NCBI GenBank assembly: GCA_030704615.1
Contig: CM060731.1
Coordinates: 35,838,001 to 35,898,000, forward strand
Length of the DNA stretch: 60,000 nucleotides
Direction: 5' to 3'
Origin: Takakia lepidozioides
Lineage: Eukaryota; Streptophyta; Takakiopsida; Takakiales; Takakiaceae
Shown here: one piece after another, positions 23,579 to 33,944 of the stretch
Numbering within the stretch: position 1 is the first letter of the stretch
How the letters are laid out: each line of letters opens with the position of its first letter
Translations under genes and position numbers: made by a program
Notes under the pieces: generated by a model
Told to the model about the DNA's origin: nothing
Seen by the model: only the letters and a program-made list of their open reading frames with translations
The model's database searches: none

Positions 23579-26303
23579 ATGGCTAGTGAGGCGGAGGATG
23601 GTGAGTGTAGTATAAGGAAGGCTCCTTACAGGCATTTTCGTAGATCCAAAAGAGGTGTTGTTTTGGATGAGTCTAGGAAATCAAAAAGGTTACTCTCGGA
23701 AAAGTCTATGAGAAAGGTCAGTAGCAAACCATGTTGTCAGCTTCGATGTTGTCAATTCTTTGACTGGAAGAAGACACTTGCTCTTCGCACCACATTTTGG
23801 GGATCTACCTTCGACAATAGACGAGAACTGGGATTTGACATTCCACGGAGACTACACAGACTCGAGGGGTCAACTCGTCGAACATACATTATTATTGAAG
23901 GAGTGGATATTTGCGAGAAGGCGTGGTGGACAATTCATGGAATTGGCAGGTCAACTTATATGGAATATAAAAGACTCAGCAAACAAGGAGTTATCTCTTC
24001 TGTGCATGGAAATTGTGGAATGAAGCGGCCCCGCCCAGAGACTGTTCAGGCTGAGGGGAACATATTGTCTATCATTAACGGGAACAGTGATTTCATGCCA
24101 CATAAGACGAGATGTATTGGTGAGGGTCGCCGAGATACACTCCGTGTACTACCTCCAGAGATTAATTGGAAACGAATTCGAGATGAGTCCAACGAGATGA
24201 GTATTCTTTCTCATCTACTTCTTATTTTGGACCTCTCTATAAAGACAATGTGAATAAGATGTGATTTGGTTGAGCAAATAATTTTTTTTACATCGATCGA
24301 TCAATAGTTTTTATTTATCTACTACGTGTATCAAGCTGATGAGATTACTACAGCAGACCTCGACATTAGTGTCAACGTTCTAATATATTCTTGGGCGCAC
24401 ATGACAGACCAATCAGGTTCTGGGCTTAGGGCTTATTTCTACGTCAGTAGTGAGTCGAATTAGAAAGAAGTTTTTCTCCAACGTCAAAGTCAGAAAAAGT
24501 GGAGGGACATTTGCAAAATGTACAGAGTGTGAGATGCTAAAAGACCTCATTAAGAAGTTTGTGAAAAGAAGTGCAGACCAAATGTGTCATAAGAAAGCTA
24601 TTGACAAACATTTGAAGCATCAAGAGTCTTGCCGGAGACTCTACCATAGCTGGAGGAATGAATTAGTTATGATGCCAACAGAATTCTTATGCATCATTCA
24701 TGATAAGATGGATCATTGAAAGACTGCTCTTCCACGTTTGCAAACAACGAACAAGATGATTTCAGGCTTGGGGCAGCTTCCAGTGTCTATGGCGGGTATC
24801 GTTACTCACGGTCACGGAGATGGTGCGTACGCTCAATATTGGATGGATTTTTGGCCAGCAGATCCCAACTTCGTTATAGGATCTTTGGCTAGAATTTTGC
24901 GACAATTAGAGAAACCAACATGTCGTGAATCAAGGGCCTTTTTCGACAACCCCAAACTGATTTCTTTGAAGTCATAATGAGAGGAAAAATCCAGGTGTTT
25001 GGATGTTTTGAAGTCTTTGTTCTAAAAATGATAAGAAATGAACGATTCTATTACCATGAAGATTGTATCTACAAATGGACAATTGTGTCAAAGACAACAA
25101 GAACAGGTGGATGTTGGTGTTCTTATCACTGCTTACTGCAAGAGGGGTGTTCGAAGAAATTCAACTTGGTTTCCTCATGGTTGGCCATACACATGAGGAC
25201 ATTGATGCTTATTTTAGTTACCTTTCGAAGAAATTGAAAGAGATAGCACCTATGTTCTTTCCGATCTCATGAAAAATTTCATGATATCTCAAGACCTACA
25301 ATTCATTCCGCAAATAATTCAAGAAGTTCTAGACTTCAAGGATTTTGTCGATGGTTTTATTTTGGAGGGGAAGGAGGCTTTGGTTGGAGCTACGGAAATG
25401 CACATTTTTCAGTTTTTTGTTGATTCGGATAGCTGGCCTTTAATGCAATACAAAAAATCTGCAACAGATTCCGATTGGCTCCAAAAAATGGCAATGTCAA
25501 AATGTGGAAAACAAAAAACGATGGTTCTCCAATGCTTCCAGTTGGACAGCCAAAACCGCTCCGTAAGATACCTATTTGGGAAGATGGTGAAGAAGCATCG
25601 GAGAAACAATCTTGCATCAAGTCCGCTATTAAAAAATACATGGATTTTTGGAAAAAAAATGACGCTCTTGGATGATCAATATGGAAATATCATGAAACAA
25701 TATGATCAATATTGGGCGGATATTCTTGAAGAACTTGACCTTCCGTTGGAGGAGCCAAATGACGAACTTATCGAAGGATTTTGGCCAGTAACAAAATGGG
25801 TCGAACACCATAGGAGAGACGGTGTTCATAGACAGTCTCAAGACGCATTGTCCGATAATGAAGATATTGTGGAACCGTATTGTGGACCGAGATGTGACCG
25901 TCCAAAAATACCGTTGAATCCATTCAAGGATATTGAGAAGGGATTCTTTGTCCTTGTTCGTCCAAATGATACAGAGACTTTTCCTGTTTGGATGGGAATG
26001 ACAATATCGGATGTTGTACGAGATAAAGAAGATCGCAATTACAAAAAGCTTCTTGTGGAGTGGTGGAGACCGAAGAAATGGGGCAATCCTACAGATGCGG
26101 ATAGATAGAAAGATTGTTGGTCCAAAAATTGGGAGTTCAACCCAATGGATTCCGCTTAATGGATTCATGTTGACAATGTAGTGTGGACAATCCCACCGAG
26201 AAAAAATACGACAAAAGCAAGCACAAAAAAGATAACTGCTCGAGAGGCGGACAATGCTAGAGCAAATTTGGAATTAGTAAATCGTCAAGATAATGAAAAC
26301 TAA
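23579..26303 (+). pseudogene. DUF7869-like gene, probably transposon-related, disrupted
   Basis: The first exon (from Met at 23579) has the N-terminal pattern of this family: KPCCQLRCC, VDICEKAWWTIHGIGRSTYMEYKR, VHGNCGMKRPRPETVQAEGNI, and RDTLRVLPPEINWKRIRDESNE. After an intron that holds a palindrome (24357-24378), 24450-24977 gives KCTECEMLKDL, CRRLYHSWRNE, FLCIIHDKMDH and THGHGDGAYAQYW. Then, in another frame, 25063-25272 encodes LQMDNCVKDNKNRW and GFLMVGHTHEDIDAYFS, the family hallmark, and 25269-26303 the C-terminal half. Damage seen: in-frame TGA at 24717, a frameshift near 25000, two compensating shifts near 25475 and 25660, TAG at 26106 and TAA at 26157, after which the frame runs on to 26303. 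Family members are common in plants and invertebrates; a transposase or integrase role is suspected, not proven. Confidence 0.7.
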
Positions 26304-26539
26304 AATGGTATGAATGCAGACAACTCTCCAACTTTCTTGTTTTCTTGTAATGTTTTAAATATGACTTTGAATGATGGATAAAAAATAATAGTTCTACTCA
26401 ATTATAATGTTGTTCATTCTTCTAGCCAAATTTGGACCGCTTTCAATAAAATTTGTATGAATAAATTTTGTTACAGTGGTTGGGATTTAAAAAAAAAACC
26501 TTTTGCTTAGTAATACTTGCAAGTTTTTATATAACCTCC

Positions 26540-27421
26540 TAAACATTTTTTTTTTTTTTTTTTTTTTGGATTGGTTTGGATTTTTTAATGACATTTTTAT
26601 AGGTCCTAAATGTTACTCTTTCATAATATTTGTTTATTATCTAATATACTTTAGCTTAGCCTAAGCCCAATACCACAAAAATATCTTTGTAATGTTTGAA
26701 GTTTGAGACTTGGAATTAATTATTTTTCTAACTTTGAGGTTGTATACTAGAGTGGTTGGAATATTTAATTGAAAATTTGTATAGGTCCTAAACACTCTCC
26801 CATCACCCCTATCATTCATACTTTTGCCGGAGACTTAACCCTATAGTCTTAACCCTATAGCCTAAAACGTAATTGCTACATTTAAAGCTCAATTAATTGT
26901 ATTTTCCAGCTTACATATATGACAGAGTCATCGAGATATTTACTTTAAAATTCTTATTCTTCCATATGTTTTTTTTCACTTGAAGTACTTTTGTTTATCC
27001 GAAACCCTAGTATACCGCAAAACTTCATTCAAATGTTTGAAGTTCATTCATTTTGAGCTTTGGATTAATACAAATTACAATGGTTAGAATATTATATTGA
27101 CTTGATTGTTGAATGTTTTAAAAAATTATAGGTCCTAAACATTCATGCATATTTTTATGTGGTTCAAACTTTTATTTCTTATAAACTTTATGCCCCTAAA
27201 ACCTTATATCCATGTTTGAAGCTTCTTAAGAAAGCAAATTTCTACTTTGGAATACAATGCATTCAAGGTTGGGATATTTGGTTGAAAGTTTTTATAGGTT
27301 CCATACACTGTTGTTGTTTTTTGAAAGTTTTTATAGGACCTCGTACACAAACTGTCTCTTCCATATTAGTTTCTTATTATAATTTTGTCCAACTCATATC
27401 CATGTTTGAAGCCCAAGTCCC

Positions 27422-27455
<34 letters not shown>

Positions 27456-28790
27456 TTTGTTTTTCCCCTCCCATTTCTCAATTTTTCAGCTTTGGGATAC
27501 AATAGAGTGGGGACGTGGTCGGAATAAATTTTAATCCCAACATGTATAAGATTGAATTAGCTCATTAAAACAATTGCTTAGTATTACTTGGTAGCAATTT
27601 TGTATGGAACTTCCTTATAAGCACTTTTCAACCCTTTGTTAGATTGAATAGATTGTTTTTTTTTTTTTTTTGGCTAGTACTAAGCTTTGGGGACTGAGTC
27701 TATCTACGATATTTAATTGAGAGATTTTATATGTCTTAATTACAATTGTAAATTTGTTTGTCATTGAATAGTACTAAATTTGCTGACCCTAAATCCTAGT
27801 ATTTCACCCTAAAATTGTTTTTTGATTGTTTGAAGCTCATTATTTTTTTCCCCCCATTGACTCATTTTTAATAAGATAAAGTGGTCTGGATTTTTAATTG
27901 ATATTTTTGTAGACCCTAAGTTCAATTCTTTCATATTTGTTCTTACCTATACTTTAGCTTAATAGCCTAAGCCCAGTACCCCAAAAATATTGTAATGTTT
28001 GAAGCTCACTCAAAAATTTCTTTTCTAACTTTGGGGTTGCATACTACTAAGGGTTGTTGGATATATTTAATGAAATTTTGTATTGGTCCTAAACAGTATC
28101 CCATTATTTGTATCATTCACACTTTTGCTTGTTCTAAATCCTAGTATACCCTAAAACATCATTTGAAGCTCATTGATTCAATTTATTCTAGCTTATATGT
28201 ATGATAGAGTCCTTGGGATATTTACTCGGAAATTCTTATATGTTCTACACACTTGTCCATATTTTGTACTTGATAGTACTTTTACCTCTCCAATCCCCTA
28301 TACCCTAAACCTCATTCAAATATTTGAAGTTTATTCAAATCATTTTTCCAGCTTTGGGTATAATACAATTATGGTTAAAATATTACTTGATTGAACGTTT
28401 TTATAGGTCATAAACTTTCCTGCATATTTGTGTGATTCATACTTATAATTTTTCTAAAACTTTATGCTCCTAAAACCTTATATCTATGTTGGAAGCTCAT
28501 TATAAAAACACATTCTTACTTTGAGGTACAATGTATTCAAAGTTGAAATATTTGATTGAAAGTTCTTATAGATTCGATGCACTGTTATTTTTTTTTTCCC
28601 CCCTCTTCATACTTTTTTCTTATCCTAAACCCTACAATACCTCGAAACCTCATATCCCGAAGCGAGTCATTGAAAATATAAATGTACATAGCTTTCAACT
28701 TTGGAGTACATTGATACTTTGGTTTGGAGAAATTATTTCGATTAAAAATGTCTAGAAGTTCCATAGGTTCCATACATTTTTTCACATTTT
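26540..28790. repeat. degenerate tandem array, period about 165-185 bp
   Basis: Recurring words, in the same order each time, are: ttgaagctcatt, a T-run, agctttgggatacaat, ggttggaatatt, taggtcctaaac, catacttttg, and cctaaaacctcat. The taggtcctaaac-type word occurs near 26602, 26783, 27130, 27297, 27910, 28080, 28235, 28402, 28566 and 28755, about 155-185 bases apart where consecutive. Units are strongly diverged. The period resembles that of many plant satellites, but the array is short. Poly-T runs near 26550, 27425 and 27655 interrupt it. Confidence 0.65.
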
Positions 28791-28949
28791 ATTAATGTTG
28801 ATTCGGATTTCTCTTGTGAGTAAGACTTTTTTATTTCGTTGTACCGTTTTGATTTTTGAATACCTTTTAGTTCGCCTTCGGGCCTTGTATTCATGTGTTA
28901 GTATTCATAAATTTATATCCGTGGTTACTCTTTTGCAACAGTCAATTTG

Positions 28950-29165
28950 GATCCATGAACGCAAGGTTGAGAAACTCCCAAGACTCCGGGCCGGGGAACC
29001 ACAAAAGGTCTGTCGGTAACATGAACTGTAACTTTCCTGAAACGAAATCTCTCCTTAAACAATTCACCGCCAGTTGGAGGTGGCCGGTAGCAGAGGAGTC
29101 CGTTGACACTCAATATTAACAATATCCGTTTCTTCTTCCCCGAAGTGGCAAATGAAGGTTGATGG
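28950..29165 (-). pseudogene. truncated FCP1-like HAD domain fragment
   Basis: On the minus strand, from about 29148, the frame reads KKKRILLILSVNGLLCYRPP and continues to FVVPRPGV. This is the N-terminal part of the second HAD domain at 11317 (IILSINGILCYRP...FVIPRPGV). After PRPGV the frame shifts by one base (WEFL appears in another frame), and similarity ends within about 20 codons. It shares the Ser-for-Asp and Asn-for-Asp changes at motif I, so the change predates the duplication. It lies outside the palindrome block, next to the satellite-like array. Confidence 0.75.
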
Positions 29166-29771
29166 ACGATGCCATCCTGCGCAATTTAAGTGTTCCCGCA
29201 GTAAAAAACAACGCGATGTAGTGTTTCTTAGTTTCAGAGTGACCTCTACGTTTTCAGAGACATTTTTTCTTCTCTATATGGCCCTTCTTGTTTCCGTTGG
29301 GGGATCATTTTTGCAATCTTCTTATGTCGCACTGAATCTCGAATGTCCAGTGGACGTTCTCGTCCTTTGTTTCTGGTTTGCTGGATTCTGGCCTGCTATA
29401 CGTTTTGGTCAACAAAGAATATCATGTGGGGGAGTTTCGCCTACATAACATATAGATCACAAGAACAAAATGGGCGGGCACGACCACTGGAGTCTTCAAA
29501 TTCGATCAAAGAGGTTTTTAACAACGGAAGAAAATAGCCTATTTCCAATCCTTCTCTGAAACATTGGACTTGCTTTTCGCATAGCCAATTCTCCCACTGA
29601 AGTCTCCCACTAGGAGGAGCCTTAGTCAATCGTTGTTGACATACTTTTCAATTTGTCAGTCCCGAAGTTTTTCTCTGAGGTTTTCCTCCATTTTCCCTCT
29701 AAGCTCTACGACTTTTCTGCACCAAATTTTCATTTCATTTCATTTTCATACTTCTCATCTTAGGCCTTGGT

Positions 29772-30602
29772 TTAACCCTTAAGTTCCCAAGCTTTTTTTT
29801 GACTTTATACCAATTTTGGGTACCCAGTTGCGGTAAATTGCCCCTAAAAACCTACCAAAAATCATCCAGAGATTCAAGCCTTATAGTAGTGGGCACAGCT
29901 CATTTATGCATGACATACCAAAAAATGAGCCAAGTCCACCGTGGAAATTGTGAGATTATAGCGTTGGCCCAGACCTCAAATATCAGCTCCCAAAAATAAA
30001 GTGAGAAAGAAATTTGTTTGACCAAATCAAAACCTAGCCTTATCCAATTTTTCTTGCCCCAAGACCCACCATTTCCAAATCAATAGTGGAGTTGCTATGA
30101 CCCCACAAAATTGCAGGTCCAACTGATTTTTTCACCTATGCTTGCTATGCATGCAATTACATGGGGGTTGAAATCTCAAAATTGACAAGAGAAAATGTGC
30201 CTCCAAATGAAGTACTTTTTTTTCTACAAATTTTTTGAAAGCCAATGGTGGATGTGTGTATGTAATGCTCACACACCAAATGGTGAAGTGCTTTTTCCAA
30301 AATTGCTAATTTTCTGCCAAAAATGGCCTTTGGAGTGCAATCTGTTTTGGGCTTGTTTTACTGCCACGTCGGTGGTCAACAAGCCCTTTTCAGGCCCAAA
30401 ACGTAAAAATGAGATCTAAGATATTTTTTGTAGGTCGCAGTTTTTGTTTTTTCTTAGTTTTGTTTTTTGCATCATACTCGAGACAAATCCCTTGTCATTA
30501 AAGCTTCGGGAGTGGGCCCCATCAGATTAGATCTGCAAAAATTAGGTCGAACCTCAAATTCAAAGTGACCCGATTCAGGTCGCTTGGGAACTTAAGGGTT
30601 AA
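29772..30602. mobile_element. 831-bp MITE with 21-base inverted ends and TTAA termini (copy 1)
   Basis: The left end, TTAACCCTTAAGTTCCC plus AAGC, is an exact inverse of the right end, 30582-30602. No transposase is encoded. A second copy in opposite orientation lies at 50202-51025 and matches over the whole length. If TTAA is the target duplication, the element proper starts CCC and ends GGG, as in piggyBac-type transposons. Alternatively TTAA is part of the terminal repeat. Confidence 0.85.
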
Positions 30603-30699
30603 GAGAGAATTTCACATGTCATTTTCCGTTGTTCAAATTTTAAGCAATTTTTATTTCTCATAGTTTTTATTTGATGGTATGACTTTTTATCCTCTCTCA

Positions 30700-31150
30700 T
30701 GTTTTCTTCAGATCCATTTTCTCTCACCAAGTTCTAGCGACTGTGAGTCTTCCATATTTGTTTGTCCAATAGTGTTCTTAAACCCAAACCGAAAACCCTA
30801 CCTTTATCATCACCCCTAAACCATTAATCTTACCATAAACCAATAACTTTAATGTACTACCCTAGTTACACTCCAAACCTTATTGTTTAACCATGTATGA
30901 TGTTATATCTTCTCAATGTTTCATGCTCTTTTAATATTTTCTTTTGTTGGATAAGGTATGATAGAATGATTACAGGGATATCAAATTCCTCAACTATTTC
31001 TTAATTCTACCGAGTGTGAGTCCATCATATTTGTTTGTCTTTTTGTACCCTAAATCCAAACCCTAAACCCTTACCTTTACTGTAAACCCAAACCTTATTA
31101 CACTTCTCTCTAGTTACACCCCAAACCTTATTGTACTACCCTAGTACCTC
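30700..31150. repeat. two-unit tandem repeat containing telomere-like CCCTAAA words
   Basis: A segment near 30715-30900 (gactgtgagtcttccatatttgtttgtc ..., aaaccctac, ccaaaccttattgt) recurs at about 31000-31145, a spacing of about 285 bases. The aaaccctaaaccc words resemble plant telomere repeats but do not form a long array. Confidence 0.6.
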
Positions 31151-31889
31151 TTCTGAATGTTTCATGCTATTCTAATATTTTACTGCCTTGTCATATCCAA
31201 AACATGATTCATTCCAATGGCGTGGTATGTGGACATTGTGCTTTATATGAAGATTCAATCAATAAAATTACTAGCAAGTTGTATCGAGTATGGTAGAGTA
31301 CGAGTTTGGCCCATGTTCGATGCGACCCATTTGTTTATCATGATCATGCAATGGAATTTTACTTTATTCGACTTCCAAGTGGACGTTCAATGAATTGTTC
31401 AATACTGCTACTTCACATTGAGCACTTCAATGTCAAATGGACCTCTTATATGACACATTTTGAAACAAGTATGACATCACCTGAAATTTCACAAAGTTCA
31501 ATCACACATTACACCATGATATTATTAATATTTCAATTAATTTAAATATAAATATATATTAAGTTTAGTCAAGATTTAAGCCAAAAGTCCAGAATTAATT
31601 AAAATATCTAACTTAGCTTGAACTGGATCAAAGTTATTTTCAACTCGAGATGCAAATTTGCACCCACAATTGATAGAAAAATATAAGTCATCTAATACCC
31701 ATAATTCCAAAGAATAATTCAGTAATGGATCAGCAATAATTGTACCTTGTCGTAACGGGAGTACTTAATTATCATATCGCCCCTTCCCGGATTTTTTGGC
31801 CAAGTTATATCATTTGGAATGTCCACTTGGGCAGTCCTGATGGACACATGTGTCATGCCTCCACAAGTATTATCATCGTTCCTAGACAA
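31151..31889. other. no gene recognised
   Basis: AT-rich spacer between the telomere-word repeat and the SINE candidate. The ORF at 31306-31545 is short and matches nothing I know. A GC-richer patch near 31780-31870 adjoins the SINE head. Confidence 0.35.
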
Positions 31890-32065
31890 CCAGCATGTAG
31901 CCCAGTGGTAATGGGCACATACCATGGTGGATGTGGTTGTGGGTTCAAACCACGGTCTGGTGTGTCATGAAGGTGTCCACCTTTTAGCTGGAAGACAATA
32001 GCCCTTGTGGTGAAGAGACACCATAAGTTATGCTCCCTTTGGGAGACGTCATACTTTACTTTACT
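31890..32065 (+). mobile_element. tRNA-derived SINE candidate
   Basis: RNA polymerase III promoter boxes are well formed and correctly spaced: A box TAGCCCAGTGG (31898-31908) and B box GGTTCAAACCA (31942-31952). The body continues about 110 bases without coding potential and ends in a short repeated tail (tactttactttacttc, about 32048-32063). Length and layout fit a SINE; the tRNA part is not a functional tRNA because stem pairing fails. Confidence 0.7.
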
Positions 32066-32220
32066 TCATCGTTCGTAGTATATTGGCATGTCCAAAGCAA
32101 GAGCCCTAAAAAGGCTCACTTACACATGAAACCACTGACCTCAATGCTTGTGTCATAGTTGAAAGGTTGCTTCCCCCGTCTTTGACATAACATATGATCT
32201 TTTTGGTTAGTGAGAATTTG

Positions 32221-32560
32221 TCAAGTAGGGCCCACAACTTGATGGCCATAGCGTCCGGTCTGTGTTACTTCAAACATGCCAACTGTTAGATAATTGGGCT
32301 CCCAGCCAACCGTGAAGAAATTCACGACAACAACAAACATGTCATGTGCTCCCTTAGAATCAAAGCTCGCATTTGTTGATAAACAAGTACACATTGCAGA
32401 GATGACATAAGTATGTGTTGTGCGTTCCACGAATCTTGGCAGCACTCCATCTTTAAAAATCTTACAGGATGGAAAAACTATCCTAGGACACAACCGAAGT
32501 GCCATCCTTTGATGCCAATTGATTGAATAGTTCTCAAGGCATATAACTTTTGATGACAAA
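32221..32560 (-). pseudogene. hAT/DUF659-type transposase relic
   Basis: The minus-strand frame includes SKGAHDMFVVVVNFFTVGWEP and YLTVGMFEVTQTGRYGH, which resembles the region downstream of the first catalytic Asp in hAT-like plant transposases (pattern G-x-HD-x-F-x-VV-x-N-F). Flanks on both sides are out of frame or unrecognisable. Minus-strand ORFs at 33215-33427 and 33446-33694 might be other pieces, but I cannot assign them. Confidence 0.5.
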
Positions 32561-33690
32561 GAGGAGCAAATTTTCCAAATAACTTTTTGAACCTCGTGAT
32601 CCTTCTTGAAAGGTCAATAGCTCCAAACAAGATGATATTGAACTAGGTATCAAACCAAGTTTTTTCTTAGCACGTTGTCTATCCAAAGGACCTTTCACCC
32701 GACTTTGAAACTTCATGCTGATACTTCTCTAAGACTAAAAGATGCTCCAATTCAAGATGCTTTTTCATTGGGGTAAATACCATCGGTCTTATTAAACGTA
32801 ATAAGCCATTTGCGCATTTACTGTGGCATTACAACATATTATGCATCACATCACCTAGGGATTTTCGACATCAACCGATTGGTGGTCATTGACAATGAAA
32901 AAAGCCCATGTTGGTGAGGTGCGATGGTATCACTTCCAAAAAGCCCATTGCTCTCCTAGTTGCCCAAGTTGGTGTTCCAATAGTGGGTCCCACAATTCCT
33001 CAATGCTCGCTACCAACCTGTGGTCTTGTGTCCATCACATGTTGACAGGCCAGTGTTGCTAGAAGGTTGCAATGCAAGTGATAGTGCATTGTCTTCCGAC
33101 TTTGGAACACAAGCTGAAAGATTATAGATGTAATCAAGTTCAATAAACAATCCATGGAGGCAGTCCATCATTAGATTATAACCCTAGAAATATAAAACGT
33201 CGCATGGGGTATGATCAAATGCTTAAAACAAAAGATGACTCTAATAGTTCAAGGATCGAACTTTTGTGAAACAAAACGCCATTGTGAAATAACAAATGAT
33301 GAGTGAGACATACCTTGAAGATACAAGGCGATTCCATGCAAGATCCACAAATCGCCGCCTTTTCATAAATCCAACGCCGCCCTTCAGAAATAACCTCCGG
33401 TTTAAAATGCCGGATATACGTGTTCATAACCTGGATCGGTTCATATCAAATAAATAAAATTAAAAATTTACATCCGGTTATCCCATCTTTTCGTATCCGA
33501 CAGTTCTTAACGGAGGCGGATATTTGATTTTTGGCCTTTGGCAGATCCACATATATATATATCCGGGTTGGGATCCACCGGGGGTTTGAGGCTGAATCAA
33601 ATATCCGCGCAATACTGAAAATAACCTCTTTCACAATAACCTCGTTGTGAAGGCTTTCGCCAAGTGAAGGGGGAAAAGAACATACCACAC
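32561..33690. other. no intact gene recognised
   Basis: Mixed sequence between the transposase relic and the tRNA-like element. Two minus-strand ORFs (33215-33427, 33446-33694) are unassigned. A TA run lies near 33550. The text gives no firm support for a gene. Confidence 0.3.
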
Positions 33691-33691
33691 C

Positions 33692-33775
33692 CATCTAGGT
33701 AACAGGATTAGATCCTAGAATCATCTGGGTGGCCTCAGTGCACTATCCAACTGAGCTAGCGACTGTTGGACTGAC
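33692..33775 (-). mobile_element. tRNA-like element (SINE head), copy 1
   Basis: On the minus strand: TAGCTCAGTTGGATAGTGCA (an almost perfect tRNA A box/D arm), then CCACCCAGATGATTCTAGG and GGATCTAATCC (a B-box-like T arm). The anticodon arm cannot be folded convincingly, so a functional tRNA is unlikely. A relative lies at 42305-42370 in the same orientation. Confidence 0.6.
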
Positions 33776-33944
33776 CTCCTTACTTTTGTTAAATCTATTA
33801 AAAAGGGGGATGGAAGCCCTTGAAATGAAAAGGGGATGGAAACCTATCAAACAAAGTTTAGCGGGAACTGCTCCCCTTTCGATTTATAACAAATAAATAC
33901 ATACTTTTGGAAAATATACAATAACAATCATATAAGTTGGTATC

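Larger units (their letters stand above)
11412..24378. repeat. dispersed 22-base palindrome family (about 18 copies)
   Basis: Consensus arms ACSTCGACAT and ATGTCGASGT separated by two variable bases. Copies by eye: 11412-11433, 12904-12925, 13736-13757, 15323-15344 (perfect arms), 17049-17070, 17124-17145, 18247-18267 (one base short), 18996-19017, 19189-19210, 19305-19326, 19421-19442, 19571-19592, 19672-19693, 19823-19844, 22428-22449, 22717-22738, 22919-22940, 24357-24378; a poor copy is near 19543. All are in introns or spacers. Most differences from consensus are CG to TG or CA, as expected from deamination of methylated CpG. Spacing is irregular. Confidence 0.85.

Noticed and set aside
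11412-24378. Palindromic repeats as a CRISPR-like array
   Set aside because: Spacing is irregular (tens of bases to kilobases), the genes have spliceosomal introns, and no Cas-like gene is present.
25390-26168. Minus-strand ORFs opposite the DUF7869-like gene
   Set aside because: Shadows of the coding strand; the plus strand carries the recognised motifs.
30780-31110. Interstitial telomere array
   Set aside because: Only scattered aaaccctaaaccc words occur, within a larger repeat unit; there is no uninterrupted run of telomere repeats.
33692-33775. Functional tRNA gene
   Set aside because: The D-arm head is good but the anticodon and T arms do not pair, and a related decayed copy lies at 42305.
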